A stretch of DNA of 64,000 bases from BACL21 sp038141525 (GCA_038141525.1 JAYQIF010000008.1:496001-560000); one strand, 5' to 3'. Counted from the first letter of the stretch, positions 16,967 to 27,298 are shown. The notes: generated by a model from the sequence alone, not told the origin. Numbers and translations: made by a program.

Positions 16967-17926
16967 CTAACCCTGTTGGGCCACGGAAGAAATAAAAAGA
17001 TAAGGAATCTCCCCAAAACTCTCGTTGAGCAGCTGGGTCATTTCGGCCGTCAGTTCCTCATCGAGAAGATCCGCTTTAGAAATGGCTACAATGCTTTGCT
17101 TGTCCATTAATTCAGGATTGTATCTTCTGAGTTCATCGACCAAAATATCATACTCTTTGCGCAAGTCATCGGCATCGGCCGGAATTAAAAACAAAAGAAT
17201 TGAATTGCGCTCAATATGGCGTAAAAAATAATGCCCGAGACCTTTACCTTCTGCAGCACCTTCTATAATTCCGGGAATATCAGCCATGACAAAAGATTGA
17301 AAATCACGATAACCCACAATGCCTAAATTCGGCTTGAGCGTCGTAAAGGGATAATCTGCAATTTTTGGTTTTGCTGCGGAGAGCACGGACAAAAGAGTCG
17401 ATTTACCAGCATTAGGAAAGCCCACCAATCCAACATCCGCGAGCACTTTCATCTCAAGCGTAAGGTTCTTTTCCTCACCGGGCAGTCCCGATTGTGCATA
17501 GCGCGGCGTTTGATTTGTAGCCGATTTAAAGTGGGCATTACCCATCCCGCCTTTACCACCTTTGGCCGCGATATATGTTTGGTCGTTTTCTGTTATTTCT
17601 TTTAATACCGCTCCTGTATCGGTATCCTTAATGACCGTACCCAAGGGCACCTCTACAACGACATCCTTACCATCAGCACCGGTACTGGTTTGCTTGCCTC
17701 CCGCAGCCCCGTGCCCAGCTTTAAAATGCCGCTTGAACTTAAGGTGATAGAGCGTCCAAAGATTTTTATTTCCGCGAATTATAATGTGTCCTCCACGCCC
17801 GCCGTCTCCACCATCTGGCCCTCCTTTGGGCACAAATTTCTCACGACGCAGGTGTGTACTTCCTTGTCCTCCCTTGCCCGAAGCAATGTGAACTTTAATG
17901 TAGTCGACAAAATTACCTTCGGTCAT
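16967..17926 (-). CDS. obgE: Obg GTPase, C terminus cut by a one-base deletion
   Basis: 319 residues as read. Obg fold (residues 1-160, Gly-rich: GGPDGGDGGRGGHI, AGHGAAGGKQTSTGADG), then the G domain with G1 GFPNAGKST (169-177), G3 DIPG (216-219) and G4 SKAD (283-286). It is a GTPase acting in 50S ribosome assembly and stress control, normally essential. The frame stops at SSVAQQG; one extra T after GGT would give SSVAQQGLDQLKDKLW... to a stop at 16911-16913, the usual end of flavobacterial Obg proteins. I read this as a one-base deletion near 16967-16971. Encoded 9 bases downstream of adk and probably cotranscribed. Confidence 0.92.
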   Translation of the reverse strand: MTEGNFVDYIKVHIASGKGGQGSTHLRREKFVPKGGPDGGDGGRGGHIIIRGNKNLWTLYHLKFKRHFKAGHGAAGGKQTSTGADGKDVVVEVPLGTVIKDTDTGAVLKEITENDQTYIAAKGGKGGMGNAHFKSATNQTPRYAQSGLPGEEKNLTLEMKVLADVGLVGFPNAGKSTLLSVLSAAKPKIADYPFTTLKPNLGIVGYRDFQSFVMADIPGIIEGAAEGKGLGHYFLRHIERNSILLFLIPADADDLRKEYDILVDELRRYNPELMDKQSIVAISKADLLDEELTAEMTQLLNESFGEIPYLFISSVAQQG

Positions 17927-17935
17927 AAATGGGCG

Positions 17936-18508
17936 CTACAAAGCGTTAAATACTTGAGTCAATCGTTGGGTAATCTCATCGATGGCACCCACACCGTTCA
18001 CTCCGTGATATTTATTTTGCTCTTGATAAAAACTTTTCAGAATATCTGTTTTGCGGTAGTATTCGGCGATACGCTCGCGAATAACAGCCTCATTAGCATC
18101 ATCGGCACGACCACTTTCTTTTCCGCGCTCTAACAGACGCCCGACCAATAACTCATCCTCTACTTCCAAAGCGACCATAGCATTGATTTGTGTTTGCTTT
18201 TGAGTCATGAGTGCCTCTAGTGCCTCAGCCTGAGCCTCAGTTCTTGGAAAGCCATCGAAGATGAATCCTTGCGCCTCGGGCCGTGCTTCAACCTCCGCCG
18301 CTAACATATTGATGGTAACCTCATCTGGAACAAGATGGCCCTGATCCATATACGACTTGGCTAAAGTCCCGAGCTGAGTCTGTTCTTTGATATTTTTGCG
18401 AAAAACATCACCTGTACTGATGTGTACTAAGTTAAATTGCTTTTTGAGGATCTGTGCTTGTGTTCCTTTCCCTGCTCCGGGGGGGCCAAACAACACTATA
18501 TTTTTCAT
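17936..18508 (-). CDS. adk: Adenylate kinase
   Basis: 190 residues. P-loop GPPGAGKGT at 8-16, AMP-binding STGDVFRKNI, FDGFPRTEAQAEALE and the LID-region arginines (GRLLERGKESGRADD). Short form, without the zinc-finger LID. It converts ATP plus AMP to two ADP in the cytosol. First gene of an adk-obgE unit on the minus strand. Confidence 0.95.
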   Translation of the reverse strand: MKNIVLFGPPGAGKGTQAQILKKQFNLVHISTGDVFRKNIKEQTQLGTLAKSYMDQGHLVPDEVTINMLAAEVEARPEAQGFIFDGFPRTEAQAEALEALMTQKQTQINAMVALEVEDELLVGRLLERGKESGRADDANEAVIRERIAEYYRKTDILKSFYQEQNKYHGVNGVGAIDEITQRLTQVFNAL

Positions 18509-18555
18509 GTATTTCGTTATTGATTCGAAAGGAATTAACCTTAAATTTTAAAGGA

Positions 18556-18587
18556 CAAAGATACCGAAAAGGCCTTTCAATTGACAA
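18556..18587 (-). promoter_or_regulatory. Promoter of adk-obgE
   Basis: On the minus strand TTG (18585-18587), 21 bases, then TATCTTTG (18556-18563); 47 bases before the adk ATG. Good match to TTG-N-TAnnTTTG. It is divergent from the purK promoter in the same 139-base gap. Confidence 0.62.
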
Positions 18588-18615
18588 GTTTTTGACCCGC
18601 TACATTTTAAGGCTA

Positions 18616-18643
18616 TTGTTTTGTCCCAAAGATTGTAACTTTG
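18616..18643 (+). promoter_or_regulatory. Promoter of purK-purE-M3 peptidase
   Basis: TTG (18616-18618), 17 bases, TAACTTTG (18636-18643). The box ends only 4 bases before the purK ATG, so the mRNA would have almost no leader. Confidence 0.55.
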
Positions 18644-18647
18644 CCTC

Positions 18648-19809
18648 ATGAATCAATTCTTTTCGTCGGATTTTTCATTGGGCATCCTCGGTGGCGGTCA
18701 ATTGGGTAAAATGCTTTTGGCAGAAACCCAAAAATGGGACATTAAGACCTACGTACTGGATCCAAGTCCAGTGGCCCCCTGTAAGGTCGGAAGTCATGTT
18801 TTTACCCAAGGCTCTTTGATGGATTACGACACCGTTTTTGAATTTGGAAAAAACATGGACGTCTTGACCATTGAAATTGAAGGCGTTAATATTCAAGCCT
18901 TGGCGGATTTGGAACGGCAAGGGGTCAAAACGTATCCCCGGGCAGAGACCTTAAAGTTTATACAGGACAAAGGGGTCCAAAAGTCTTTTTACGCTAAAAA
19001 TAATATTCCCTACGGCGGCTTTTGATCTCTATGAAAGTCGTGATGCGCTCATGGCCGCTTATGATTCCGGTAAATTTAGCCTGCCGCAGGTCTGGAAAAT
19101 CTGTCGTGGTGGTTACGATGGCCAAGGCGTTAAAGTGCTCAGAACTAAAGAAGATCTGGACGGTCTTCCACAAGCCTCGTGTATTTTGGAACGCTTGATT
19201 CCTTTTACACATGAACTCGCTGTGATTGTCGCCAGAAGTCCCAGTGGTCAGGAGACAACTTATCCCGTTGTTGAAATGGAATTTCATCCAGAGGCCAATC
19301 AAGTGGAGTACGTCATTTGTCCCGCGCGCATCGACCAAAGCCTCGCCAAAAAAGCACAAGAGGTAGCCCTTCAAGTCTCGCGCTCCTTAAAACACGACGG
19401 ACTGCTCGCCGTAGAATTATTTGCAACCCAAGCCGGTGATATTTTAGTCAATGAAGTCGCGCCAAGACCTCATAACAGTGGGCACTACAGCATAGAAGCC
19501 TCATATACCAATCAATTTGAACAGCATTTGCGCGCTATCTTAGATTTGCCCCTAGGCGATACCCAAAGTAAAGCAGCCGGAATTATGGTCAATCTCGTGG
19601 GAGCAGAAGGACATACAGGCCCGGTCTTTTATGAAAATATTGGACAAATTTTAGCCATACCCGGAGTAACACCGCACATCTATGGTAAAAAAGAAACACG
19701 GCCGTTCAGAAAAATGGGGCATGTGACCATCGTACATCAAGATATGGCACAAGCGCGATCCATCGCAGAGCAAGTAAAAAACAGCATTAACGTCATCAGC
19801 AAATCATGA
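18648..19809 (+). pseudogene. purK: 5-(carboxyamino)imidazole ribonucleotide synthase PurK, frameshifted
   Basis: Two frames make one full PurK of about 386 residues. N part: GILGGGQLGKMLLAETQKW, YVLDPSPVAPCKVGSHVF, ATP-grasp start. C part: VWKICRGGYDGQGVKVL, EVAPRPHNSGHYSIEASYTNQFEQH split over residues 270-295, GKKETRPFRKMGHVTI. PurK carboxylates AIR with ATP and bicarbonate; PurE then isomerises the product, and purE follows with an ATGA overlap. The break: NNIPYGGF-stop at 19025; deleting the T at 19011 gives NNIPTAAFDLYESRDALM in frame. Everything else is intact, so a one-base insertion (error or recent mutation) is likely. Confidence 0.92.
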
Positions 19810-20291
19810 GTAAAGTAGCTATAGTAATGGGCAGCACTAGTGACCTCAAGGTCATGCAAGCCGCGATCGACATCCTCAAGGGATTCGATATAGAGACCGA
19901 GGTGGATATAGTATCTGCCCACAGAACCCCTGAAAAACTTTTTGATTTTGCCCAAAATGCCCACTCGAGAGGCATTTCTGTAATTATTGCAGGGGCAGGT
20001 GGGGCAGCACACCTTCCCGGTATGGTGGCTTCATTTTCACCACTTCCAGTAATCGGAGTTCCCGTGAAGTCGAGCAATTCCATAGACGGATGGGATAGTG
20101 TCCTGTCTATATTGCAAATGCCAAATGGTGTCCCGGTAGCAACCGTTGCCCTGGATGGCGCACAAAATGCAGGAATTTTGGCGGCACAAATAATTGGTAG
20201 TCACGATACCTGTGTGTTAGATAAATTACTGGCTTACAAACAGGGCCTGAAGATCAAAGTTGAAGAAGGCGCTAAATCCCTTAAAAAGTAA
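19806..20291 (+). CDS. purE: 5-(carboxyamino)imidazole ribonucleotide mutase PurE
   Basis: 161 residues. Class I PurE: MGSTSDLKVMQAA opening, SAHRTPE motif with catalytic His, IAGAGGAAHLPGMVAS loop, and VPVKSS. Converts N5-CAIR to CAIR in purine synthesis. Starts inside the purK stop (ATGA) and ends with TAATG into the M3 peptidase, so the three are coupled. Confidence 0.96.
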   Translation: MSKVAIVMGSTSDLKVMQAAIDILKGFDIETEVDIVSAHRTPEKLFDFAQNAHSRGISVIIAGAGGAAHLPGMVASFSPLPVIGVPVKSSNSIDGWDSVLSILQMPNGVPVATVALDGAQNAGILAAQIIGSHDTCVLDKLLAYKQGLKIKVEEGAKSLKK

Positions 20292-22321
20292 TGATTAACC
20301 CCTTAATAGAGTCCTTTGATACCGTCCCTTTTGACCGTATCAAGGCAGAGCATTTTCTACCTGCTGTTGAGTCGCTCATCGCACAATCCAAAGACGCAAT
20401 TGAGCAAATCACACGAAATACCGAACCAGCGACCTTTGACAACACGATGCTGGCCCTGGAATACTCAGGACTGGATTTAGAACGCGTCGGTCAGTGTTTT
20501 TTTAATTTGCTTAGTGCACATACCAATGAGACCTTGCAGGCAGAGGCCCAGCGCATCTCTCCTCTTCTGAGTAGTTTTAAAAATGACATTCTGATGAATG
20601 CGCCACTGTTTGAGCGCATCAAAACGGTATACGATCAAAAAGAAAAACTGGGCTTAACTCATGAGCAAGAACGACTTTTAGATCAAACCTATAAATCTTT
20701 TTGTCGCAATGGGGCCCTTCTGAGTGCGGATCAACAAGAACAAGTCCGCTCCATTGACAATGCCTTAGCCAAGGCCACCTTGACCTTTGGCAATAACGTG
20801 CTGAGCGAAACTAACGCCTTCAGTCTTCACATCGAGGACGAAGCATCATTGGCGGGTTTGCCTCAATCCTTCTTAGACAGCGCCAAAGAAAAGGCCGACG
20901 CACAAAATTTGGAAGGATTTTTAATCGGTCTGGAGTTTCCGAGTTATATGCCGGTGATGAAATTTGCTAAAAACCGAGAGCTGCGTCAAAAATTGTGGCA
21001 CGCCTATGGCGCGCGGGGTGCCCAGGGCAATGATCAGGACAACAAGACCATCATACAAGAAATCGTAAGCCTAAGACAGCAACGGGCAGAAATATTAGGC
21101 TATCCTAGTCACGCGGCCTTTATCCTAGAAGAGCGCATGGCAAAGTCAGCGGAATCGGTAAATACATTTCTTGCGGACTTATCTCAAAAAGCCAAACCGG
21201 CCGCAGAAAAAGAATTAGAAGACCTTAAATCTTATGCTGCAGAACACGAGCAGTGGGCCGAAATAGAACCTTGGGATCAAGCCTATTTGAGTGAAGGACT
21301 CAAAATGAAACGCTTTAATTGGGATGAAGAAAAAATCAAAGCCTATTTCCCTTTAAATCAGGTGTTATCCGGGGTGTTCACTATTGCCAAAAAACTTTAT
21401 GGTTTACATTTTGAAGTGGACGATTCCATCGCAGTTTATCACCCTGAAGTAACAGCCTATCGTGTTTTGGATCAAGACGGCACCTTCAAGGCGCTGCTTT
21501 ATACCGATTTTCACCCGAGACCTTCAAAAAGGGATGGCGCTTGGATGACGAGTTACAAAACCCAGTATAAATACGATCAAACAGATCATCGCCCACATAT
21601 TTCGATTGTGTGTAATTTCACACGTCCCGATGCTCATGGCGATGCCCTGCTGACCTTTCGAGAGGTGACCACACTTTTTCACGAATTTGGTCATGCCCTA
21701 CACGGAATGCTCGCCGACACCCATTATCCGAGTCTGTCAGGAACCAACGTCTCGTGGGATTTTGTTGAGCTCCCGAGTCAAATCATGGAAAATTGGTGCT
21801 TCCATGAGGAAAGCCTCAATCTTTTTGCCAAGCATTACCAAACGAAGGAGGGACTTCCAAAAACATATCTCAAGCAAATCAATGCTTTGAAATCATTTCA
21901 AGAAGGGCTTCAAACAATGCGCCAAATTGGGTTTGCCAGTTTAGATATGGCCTACCATGATGGTCAATATAACGGTCAAGATATTGTGTCTTTTGAGCGT
22001 AATATTTTGAACCCGACACAACTCCTAAAACACAACCACTCTTATGTGATGAGCACCGCTTTTTCGCATATTTTTCAGGGAGGTTACGCGGCGGGATACT
22101 ACAGCTACAAATGGGCTGAGGTTCTTGATGCCGATGCCTTCTCACTATTTGAGGAACGCGGAATTTTTGATCCTGAAACCGCAGAGAATTTTCTAGAACA
22201 TATCCTAAGTCAAGGAGGCACCCAGGATCCGATGATGCTTTACAAAAGATTTAGAGGACGAGAACCAAAAACAGAGGCACTACTGCGCCGTGCTGGATTA
22301 CTTAAAGAATCACAAAGTTAA
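20291..22321 (+). CDS. M3 family metallopeptidase (oligopeptidase A / Dcp type)
   Basis: 676 residues, close to the OpdA/Dcp length, no signal peptide, so cytosolic. Zinc motif HEFGH at residues 464-468, with the downstream Glu region (WDFVELPSQIMENWC) typical of thimet-like peptidases, and the terminal GYAAGYYSYKWAEVLDADAF signature that shapes the active site. Degrades short peptides. Shares a base (TAATG) with purE. Its last 20 bases overlap a convergent membrane-protein gene. Confidence 0.93.
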   Translation: MINPLIESFDTVPFDRIKAEHFLPAVESLIAQSKDAIEQITRNTEPATFDNTMLALEYSGLDLERVGQCFFNLLSAHTNETLQAEAQRISPLLSSFKNDILMNAPLFERIKTVYDQKEKLGLTHEQERLLDQTYKSFCRNGALLSADQQEQVRSIDNALAKATLTFGNNVLSETNAFSLHIEDEASLAGLPQSFLDSAKEKADAQNLEGFLIGLEFPSYMPVMKFAKNRELRQKLWHAYGARGAQGNDQDNKTIIQEIVSLRQQRAEILGYPSHAAFILEERMAKSAESVNTFLADLSQKAKPAAEKELEDLKSYAAEHEQWAEIEPWDQAYLSEGLKMKRFNWDEEKIKAYFPLNQVLSGVFTIAKKLYGLHFEVDDSIAVYHPEVTAYRVLDQDGTFKALLYTDFHPRPSKRDGAWMTSYKTQYKYDQTDHRPHISIVCNFTRPDAHGDALLTFREVTTLFHEFGHALHGMLADTHYPSLSGTNVSWDFVELPSQIMENWCFHEESLNLFAKHYQTKEGLPKTYLKQINALKSFQEGLQTMRQIGFASLDMAYHDGQYNGQDIVSFERNILNPTQLLKHNHSYVMSTAFSHIFQGGYAAGYYSYKWAEVLDADAFSLFEERGIFDPETAENFLEHILSQGGTQDPMMLYKRFRGREPKTEALLRRAGLLKESQS

Positions 22322-23192
22322 ATCCACTCAACACAAACCACAGAATGGGTATGGCCTCAATCCAAAATGCGCTATACCAAAAAGATTGATTTGGTTTGGC
22401 CCAAAGCAGCCCAAAAGCGGTTAATCCCATGGTGAACAGATAAGGTCCATCCAAATAGGATGGAACATAACTTGCTTCTTGTTCAATAAAATTCAGCCGC
22501 AAAAACTGCACAAACAAACTCATGATTAACAACACTATACCTATTGCTTTAACGCGAAACAGCCCCATTTTTTGAGGCCAAGTTGGATGGCGAAGCTGGT
22601 CTTTATGGGTATCCCGAATCTCGAAGGGTATCGTTAGGACGATCACCCACATGGTTTGTGCCAAAAACAACATTACAATATTTATCGAAATAGGGCCATA
22701 GGCAAGCAAAGGCAACACAATCGACACACTGCTCCAAACAAGGGCCACAATAATAATTTTGATGGCACCAAAGTCTCTTAATTTATGGGCTAATCTTGTT
22801 GATTTACGCTCCCTAGGGTGCGATGAAACAATCAGAGGCCAGGGCAGTATGTAGGCGACACTCAGAAAAATAGAAGCAAGCAATACCACCACTTGTGATG
22901 GATTGAATCGTCCAACGAGACATAAGGCCAATACACTAATTAGATGGACCCAAGCTGGACTTTCTCTGGTGACTGCACGCCAAGCGGATTTGAGCGTGGC
23001 CTCAGCGGGAACCTGTTTGATGTAAGTATAAACGGCCAAAGTGCCCAAACCAGCAAATGCCACATAAAACAAGTCTACTGGGAGATCCGACTTGAAATAG
23101 GTCAAAACCGTCAAACTCATCAACGAAAATGAGACATGAAAATTTAACCCAATGTAATGTCTTAAGCCGCGTTTGATAAGACTCATGATCAA
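22302..23192 (-). CDS. Multi-pass membrane protein, possibly UbiA-like
   Basis: 296 residues, about eight hydrophobic segments. Arg/His-rich loops and a motif FEIRDTHKDQ near residue 200 recall the second Asp-rich motif of UbiA-type prenyltransferases, but the first motif is not clear, so I do not assign an activity. The protein lacks a signal peptide and should sit in the inner membrane. Single gene between the M3 peptidase (convergent overlap) and gcvP (divergent). Called UbiA-like with reserve. Confidence 0.6.
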   Translation of the reverse strand: MIMSLIKRGLRHYIGLNFHVSFSLMSLTVLTYFKSDLPVDLFYVAFAGLGTLAVYTYIKQVPAEATLKSAWRAVTRESPAWVHLISVLALCLVGRFNPSQVVVLLASIFLSVAYILPWPLIVSSHPRERKSTRLAHKLRDFGAIKIIIVALVWSSVSIVLPLLAYGPISINIVMLFLAQTMWVIVLTIPFEIRDTHKDQLRHPTWPQKMGLFRVKAIGIVLLIMSLFVQFLRLNFIEQEASYVPSYLDGPYLFTMGLTAFGLLWAKPNQSFWYSAFWIEAIPILWFVLSGFNFVIL

Positions 23193-23310
23193 ATATAGCC
23201 AAATGTTAGTAAGTGCTGTAATCGGTTGAAAAATAGTAATGAATGTGCTCGTTTATTCTCCATTTTTACGGACTATTTATCGTATTTTTGGCCAAAAATT
23301 TAGGTTTGCC

Positions 23311-26148
23311 ATGAATACAGATTCATTTGCTTTACGCCACATTGGCCCACAGGAGAAAGACGTTCATGAAATGCTAAAAACCATCGGCGCTGAGTCTATT
23401 GACCAGCTGATCGATGAGACCGTCCCAAAAGACATACGTCTGAAAAAACCACTCAATTTAGCTCCAGCGATGAGTGAACACGAGTTCTTGAATCACATTC
23501 AAACCCTCGGCACAAAAAATAAAATCTTCAAGACCTATATCGGACTTGGGTATCACAACACCCATACCCCATCGGTGATCAAACGCAATATTCTTGAAAA
23601 CCCAGGGTGGTATACTGCCTACACTCCATATCAGGCAGAAATTGCCCAAGGAAGACTTGAGGCGCTGCTCAATTATCAAACATTAATCACCGAACTCACC
23701 GGAATGGAGCTCGCCAATGCTTCATTGCTAGACGAGTCCACGGCTGCCGCAGAGGCGATGACCTTGTTATTTGCGGTACGCGAGCGCGATCAAAAGAAAA
23801 ATAGTGTGGTACAATTTTTCGTCAGTGATCAAGTGCTCCCACAAACGCTGTCATTACTAGAAACAAGGGCCACACCACTCGGAATTCAACTCGTTGTAGG
23901 TAAAGCAGAAGACTTTAACTTTGGTCCAGAGTTTTATGGGGCACTCCTTCAATATCCTGGTAAAGAAGGGCAAATTCTCAACCTAGAACCATTCATCAAC
24001 AAGGCCCACGAATCTGGTATCAAAGTAGCAGTTGCCGCAGATTTACTTGCTCTAGTTTTGCTTCAATCTCCTGGTTCTTGTGGTGCTGATGTCGTAGTGG
24101 GAACCTCGCAAAGATTTGGTATTCCATTGGGTTACGGCGGTCCTCATGCTGGTTATTTCGCCACACGCGAGGCATTCAAGCGCAGTATTCCTGGCAGAAT
24201 AATTGGGCTCACCAAAGACATGAACCAGCAGCCAGCGCTGCGTATGGCACTACAAACCAGAGAACAACACATCAAGCGAGATAAGGCTACCTCTAATATT
24301 TGTACCGCGCAAGTCCTTTTGGCAGTTATGGCAGGAATGTATGCCGTATACCATGGGCCTGAAGGATTACGCTACATTGCCAATAAAGTTTACGAGCACA
24401 CACTCATACTTGCCGATGGACTCAAACGCAGTGGCTACAAACTCGTGCATAACAGTTTTTTTGACACCATTACAGTTGGTGCACAACGCGAAGTAATTGA
24501 ACCTTTGGCCGTAGCCAAAAACATCAATTTGAATTATGTAGACGCCGAGCATATCAGTATTTCAATCAACGAAACAACGAATGCTGAGGATATTGCTCAA
24601 TTACTCAGTTTATTTAACGGAGACTCAAAAACAGACCCTGAAGCGGTCAGTCTCGATGAATTTGGCATTGCCAATGATCAAAGACGTTCTGAGGATTACC
24701 TAAGTCAAGAAGTATTTAATCGTTACCACAGTGAGACTGAACTCATGCGCTACATCAAAAGGCTGGAGCGTAAGGATCTGGCCCTGAATCATTCGATGAT
24801 TTCACTCGGTTCGTGTACCATGAAACTCAACGCAGCGACAGAAATGTTGCCGCTGAGCGATCCCAACTGGGCGGGACTACACCCCTTAGTGCCTTTAGAC
24901 CAAGCCAAAGGCTACCAAGAAATGTTGTCCAAACTTGAAAATCAATTAACAGAAATCACAGGTTTTGCGGCTACCTCGTTACAACCAAATTCGGGAGCAC
25001 AGGGCGAGTATGCAGGACTCATGGTGATACGGGCCTATCACCAATCGCGTGGTGACCACCACCGAAATATTTGTTTGATTCCTTCCTCGGCGCATGGGAC
25101 CAATCCTGCCAGCGCCGTGATGGCAGGCATGACGGTAGTGGTAACAAAAGCCAATGAAGACGGAAATATTGATGTCGATGATTTACGAGAAAAAGCGATC
25201 GCACACAAAGATAATTTAGCCGCTTTGATGGTCACCTATCCATCGACTCATGGCGTTTACGAAAGCGCTATTAAAGAAATCACTTCGATCATTCATGAAT
25301 ATGGTGGACAAGTCTACATGGATGGAGCGAACATGAATGCTCAGGTCGCGGTGACCCACCCAGGAGCCATTGGCGCCGATGTATGTCACCTTAATCTGCA
25401 CAAGACATTTGCCATCCCACACGGAGGAGGAGGACCAGGCGTTGGACCCATCTGTGTTGCGCCTCAACTCGCGCCCTTTTTACCGTCAAATCCTATTATC
25501 AAGACTGGTGGTGATCAAGCGATAACCTCGATTTCAGGTGCTCCTTGGGGGAGTGCACTGGCCTGTCTTATTTCATACGGATACATTTGCATGCTCGGTG
25601 AGTCGGGACTGCGAAAAGCCACAGAAATCGCTATACTCAATGCGAATTATATCAAAGAACGGCTCAAAGGCACCTTCGACACCTTGTATACCGGAGAACA
25701 AGGACGGGCGGCACACGAAATGATTCTGGACTGTCGACCATTCAAACAAAACGGTATTGAAGTTACGGATATCGCCAAAAGACTTATGGATTATGGGTTC
25801 CACGCCCCGACTGTCTCCTTTCCTGTTGCTGGTACCGTCATGGTTGAGCCCACAGAGAGCGAAAACAAAGCAGAACTCGATCGTTTTTGTGAAGCCATGA
25901 TTTCGATTCGTCACGAAATCGATGCCACAAGTGCTGACCAGCCGAATAATCCATTGAAGAATGCGCCGCATACGCTGAGCATGATCACCGCAGAACAGTG
26001 GGATTTACCGTACACCCGTACTCAAGCAGCTTTTCCCCTGCCGTACCTGGCGGAAAATAAATTTTGGCCTTCAGTGCGACGTGTGGACGATGCGTATGGA
26101 GACCGAAATCTAATCTGTACCTGTACCCCGATTGAAGCCTATGCCTAA
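23311..26148 (+). CDS. gcvP: Glycine dehydrogenase (decarboxylating), P-protein of the glycine cleavage system
   Basis: 945 residues from ATG 23311 (MNTDSFALRHIGPQEKDV); the in-frame upstream ATG at 23239 would add 24 residues absent from the family. A -7-like box TATTTTTG lies at 23283-23290. Single-chain P-protein: N-terminal half (THTPSVIKRNILENPGWYTA, LLDESTAAAEAM) and C-terminal half with the PLP lysine at about residue 698 (LNLHKTFAIPHGGGGPG). It decarboxylates glycine and passes aminomethyl to the H-protein. The partner genes gcvT and gcvH are not in the window, as is common in this phylum. Confidence 0.96.
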   Translation: MNTDSFALRHIGPQEKDVHEMLKTIGAESIDQLIDETVPKDIRLKKPLNLAPAMSEHEFLNHIQTLGTKNKIFKTYIGLGYHNTHTPSVIKRNILENPGWYTAYTPYQAEIAQGRLEALLNYQTLITELTGMELANASLLDESTAAAEAMTLLFAVRERDQKKNSVVQFFVSDQVLPQTLSLLETRATPLGIQLVVGKAEDFNFGPEFYGALLQYPGKEGQILNLEPFINKAHESGIKVAVAADLLALVLLQSPGSCGADVVVGTSQRFGIPLGYGGPHAGYFATREAFKRSIPGRIIGLTKDMNQQPALRMALQTREQHIKRDKATSNICTAQVLLAVMAGMYAVYHGPEGLRYIANKVYEHTLILADGLKRSGYKLVHNSFFDTITVGAQREVIEPLAVAKNINLNYVDAEHISISINETTNAEDIAQLLSLFNGDSKTDPEAVSLDEFGIANDQRRSEDYLSQEVFNRYHSETELMRYIKRLERKDLALNHSMISLGSCTMKLNAATEMLPLSDPNWAGLHPLVPLDQAKGYQEMLSKLENQLTEITGFAATSLQPNSGAQGEYAGLMVIRAYHQSRGDHHRNICLIPSSAHGTNPASAVMAGMTVVVTKANEDGNIDVDDLREKAIAHKDNLAALMVTYPSTHGVYESAIKEITSIIHEYGGQVYMDGANMNAQVAVTHPGAIGADVCHLNLHKTFAIPHGGGGPGVGPICVAPQLAPFLPSNPIIKTGGDQAITSISGAPWGSALACLISYGYICMLGESGLRKATEIAILNANYIKERLKGTFDTLYTGEQGRAAHEMILDCRPFKQNGIEVTDIAKRLMDYGFHAPTVSFPVAGTVMVEPTESENKAELDRFCEAMISIRHEIDATSADQPNNPLKNAPHTLSMITAEQWDLPYTRTQAAFPLPYLAENKFWPSVRRVDDAYGDRNLICTCTPIEAYA

Positions 26149-26220
26149 GGTTCAGTAGGGTTACCATGGTGGCATCTGACAAAAAGTACTTTTTTGAGTA
26201 CCTTTAGAAAAATTTAATCT

Positions 26221-27297
26221 ATGTCTGTAATCATTACCGGAACGGGAAGTTATATCCCCAGTGGTGTCACCCCTAATGACGAATTTAAAGATCATCGTTT
26301 TTTCAATGAAGACGGAGAACAACTAAATGAGGACAACGAGGTCATTATTCGCAAATTTAAAGCCATTACTGGCATTTCTGAGCGACGATACATGCAGTCA
26401 AAACATGTGACCTCGGATATAGCTACCTATGCCGCTGAACGAGCAATTGCCGACTCAGGCATAGAAGCTGAGCACCTTGATTATATTGTTGTTGCACACA
26501 ATTACGGGGATGTCTCCAATGGGCACCATCAAAGTGATACAGTACCGAGTTTGGCCTCGAGGGTAAAACATCAGCTCAAAATTAAAAACCCACGCTGTGT
26601 CGCTTACGACATCCTTTTTGGATGTCCTGGATGGGTTGAAGCGACGATTCACTGTGCTGCTTTTATGCGAGGCGGTATGGCCAAAAAATGCTTAGTCATC
26701 GGCGCAGAAGCCCTTTCGCGGGTGGTTGACCAGCACGACAGAGATTCCATGATTTACAGTGATGGGGCGGGAGCTGCAATACTAGAATTGAGTGCTGAAA
26801 AAGAACAAGAGCAGATTCCAAAAGGAGTATTGCACCATCTGACTGCAACCTATACTTTGGACGAAGCAAATTTCATTCATTTTGGTCCGTCCTACAATAA
26901 AGAAGAAAATAGTGCGCGGAATTACATCAAAATGTACGGACGAAAAATTTATGAATTTGCCATTACTCGTGTGCCACAGGCCATGAAACAATGTATGGAT
27001 GAGGCGGGTCAAAATATTGATGATCTGAAAAAAGTGTTTATCCATCAGGCCAATGAAAAAATGGATGAGGCCATCCTCAAGCGTTTCTACAAACTCTACC
27101 AGCAAGAAATGCCAGAGGGGGTGATGCCCTTAACCATAAATACACTTGGGAATTCAAGTGTAGCCACGGTCCCCACGCTTTACGACCTAGTGCGTCGAGG
27201 AGAACTCAGTGGTCACGAAGTAGCCTCTGGCGATCTCGTAATGTTTGCTAGTGTCGGGGCCGGGATGAATGTCAATGCCATCCTTTACCGAGTTTAA
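26221..27297 (+). CDS. 3-oxoacyl-ACP synthase III family protein (KAS III)
   Basis: 358 residues, longer than housekeeping FabH. Thiolase fold with all three catalytic residues visible: Cys in LFGCPGWVEA, His in FIHQANEKMDEA, and Asn in LGNSSVATVPTLYDL. Such enzymes condense an acyl-CoA with malonyl-ACP, often to start or branch a special fatty chain. Next gene, a methyltransferase, begins directly at the stop (TAAGATG), followed by a glycosyltransferase, so a role in a modified lipid or pigment rather than bulk fatty-acid synthesis is possible. That role is inference. A near-match -7 box (TACCTTTA) lies just upstream. Confidence 0.87.
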   Translation: MSVIITGTGSYIPSGVTPNDEFKDHRFFNEDGEQLNEDNEVIIRKFKAITGISERRYMQSKHVTSDIATYAAERAIADSGIEAEHLDYIVVAHNYGDVSNGHHQSDTVPSLASRVKHQLKIKNPRCVAYDILFGCPGWVEATIHCAAFMRGGMAKKCLVIGAEALSRVVDQHDRDSMIYSDGAGAAILELSAEKEQEQIPKGVLHHLTATYTLDEANFIHFGPSYNKEENSARNYIKMYGRKIYEFAITRVPQAMKQCMDEAGQNIDDLKKVFIHQANEKMDEAILKRFYKLYQQEMPEGVMPLTINTLGNSSVATVPTLYDLVRRGELSGHEVASGDLVMFASVGAGMNVNAILYRV

Positions 27298-27298
27298 G

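Noticed and set aside
18648..19809. Programmed frameshifting in purK and others
   Set aside because: No slippery heptamer with a downstream pseudoknot common to the sites was seen, and the sites differ in sequence and direction.
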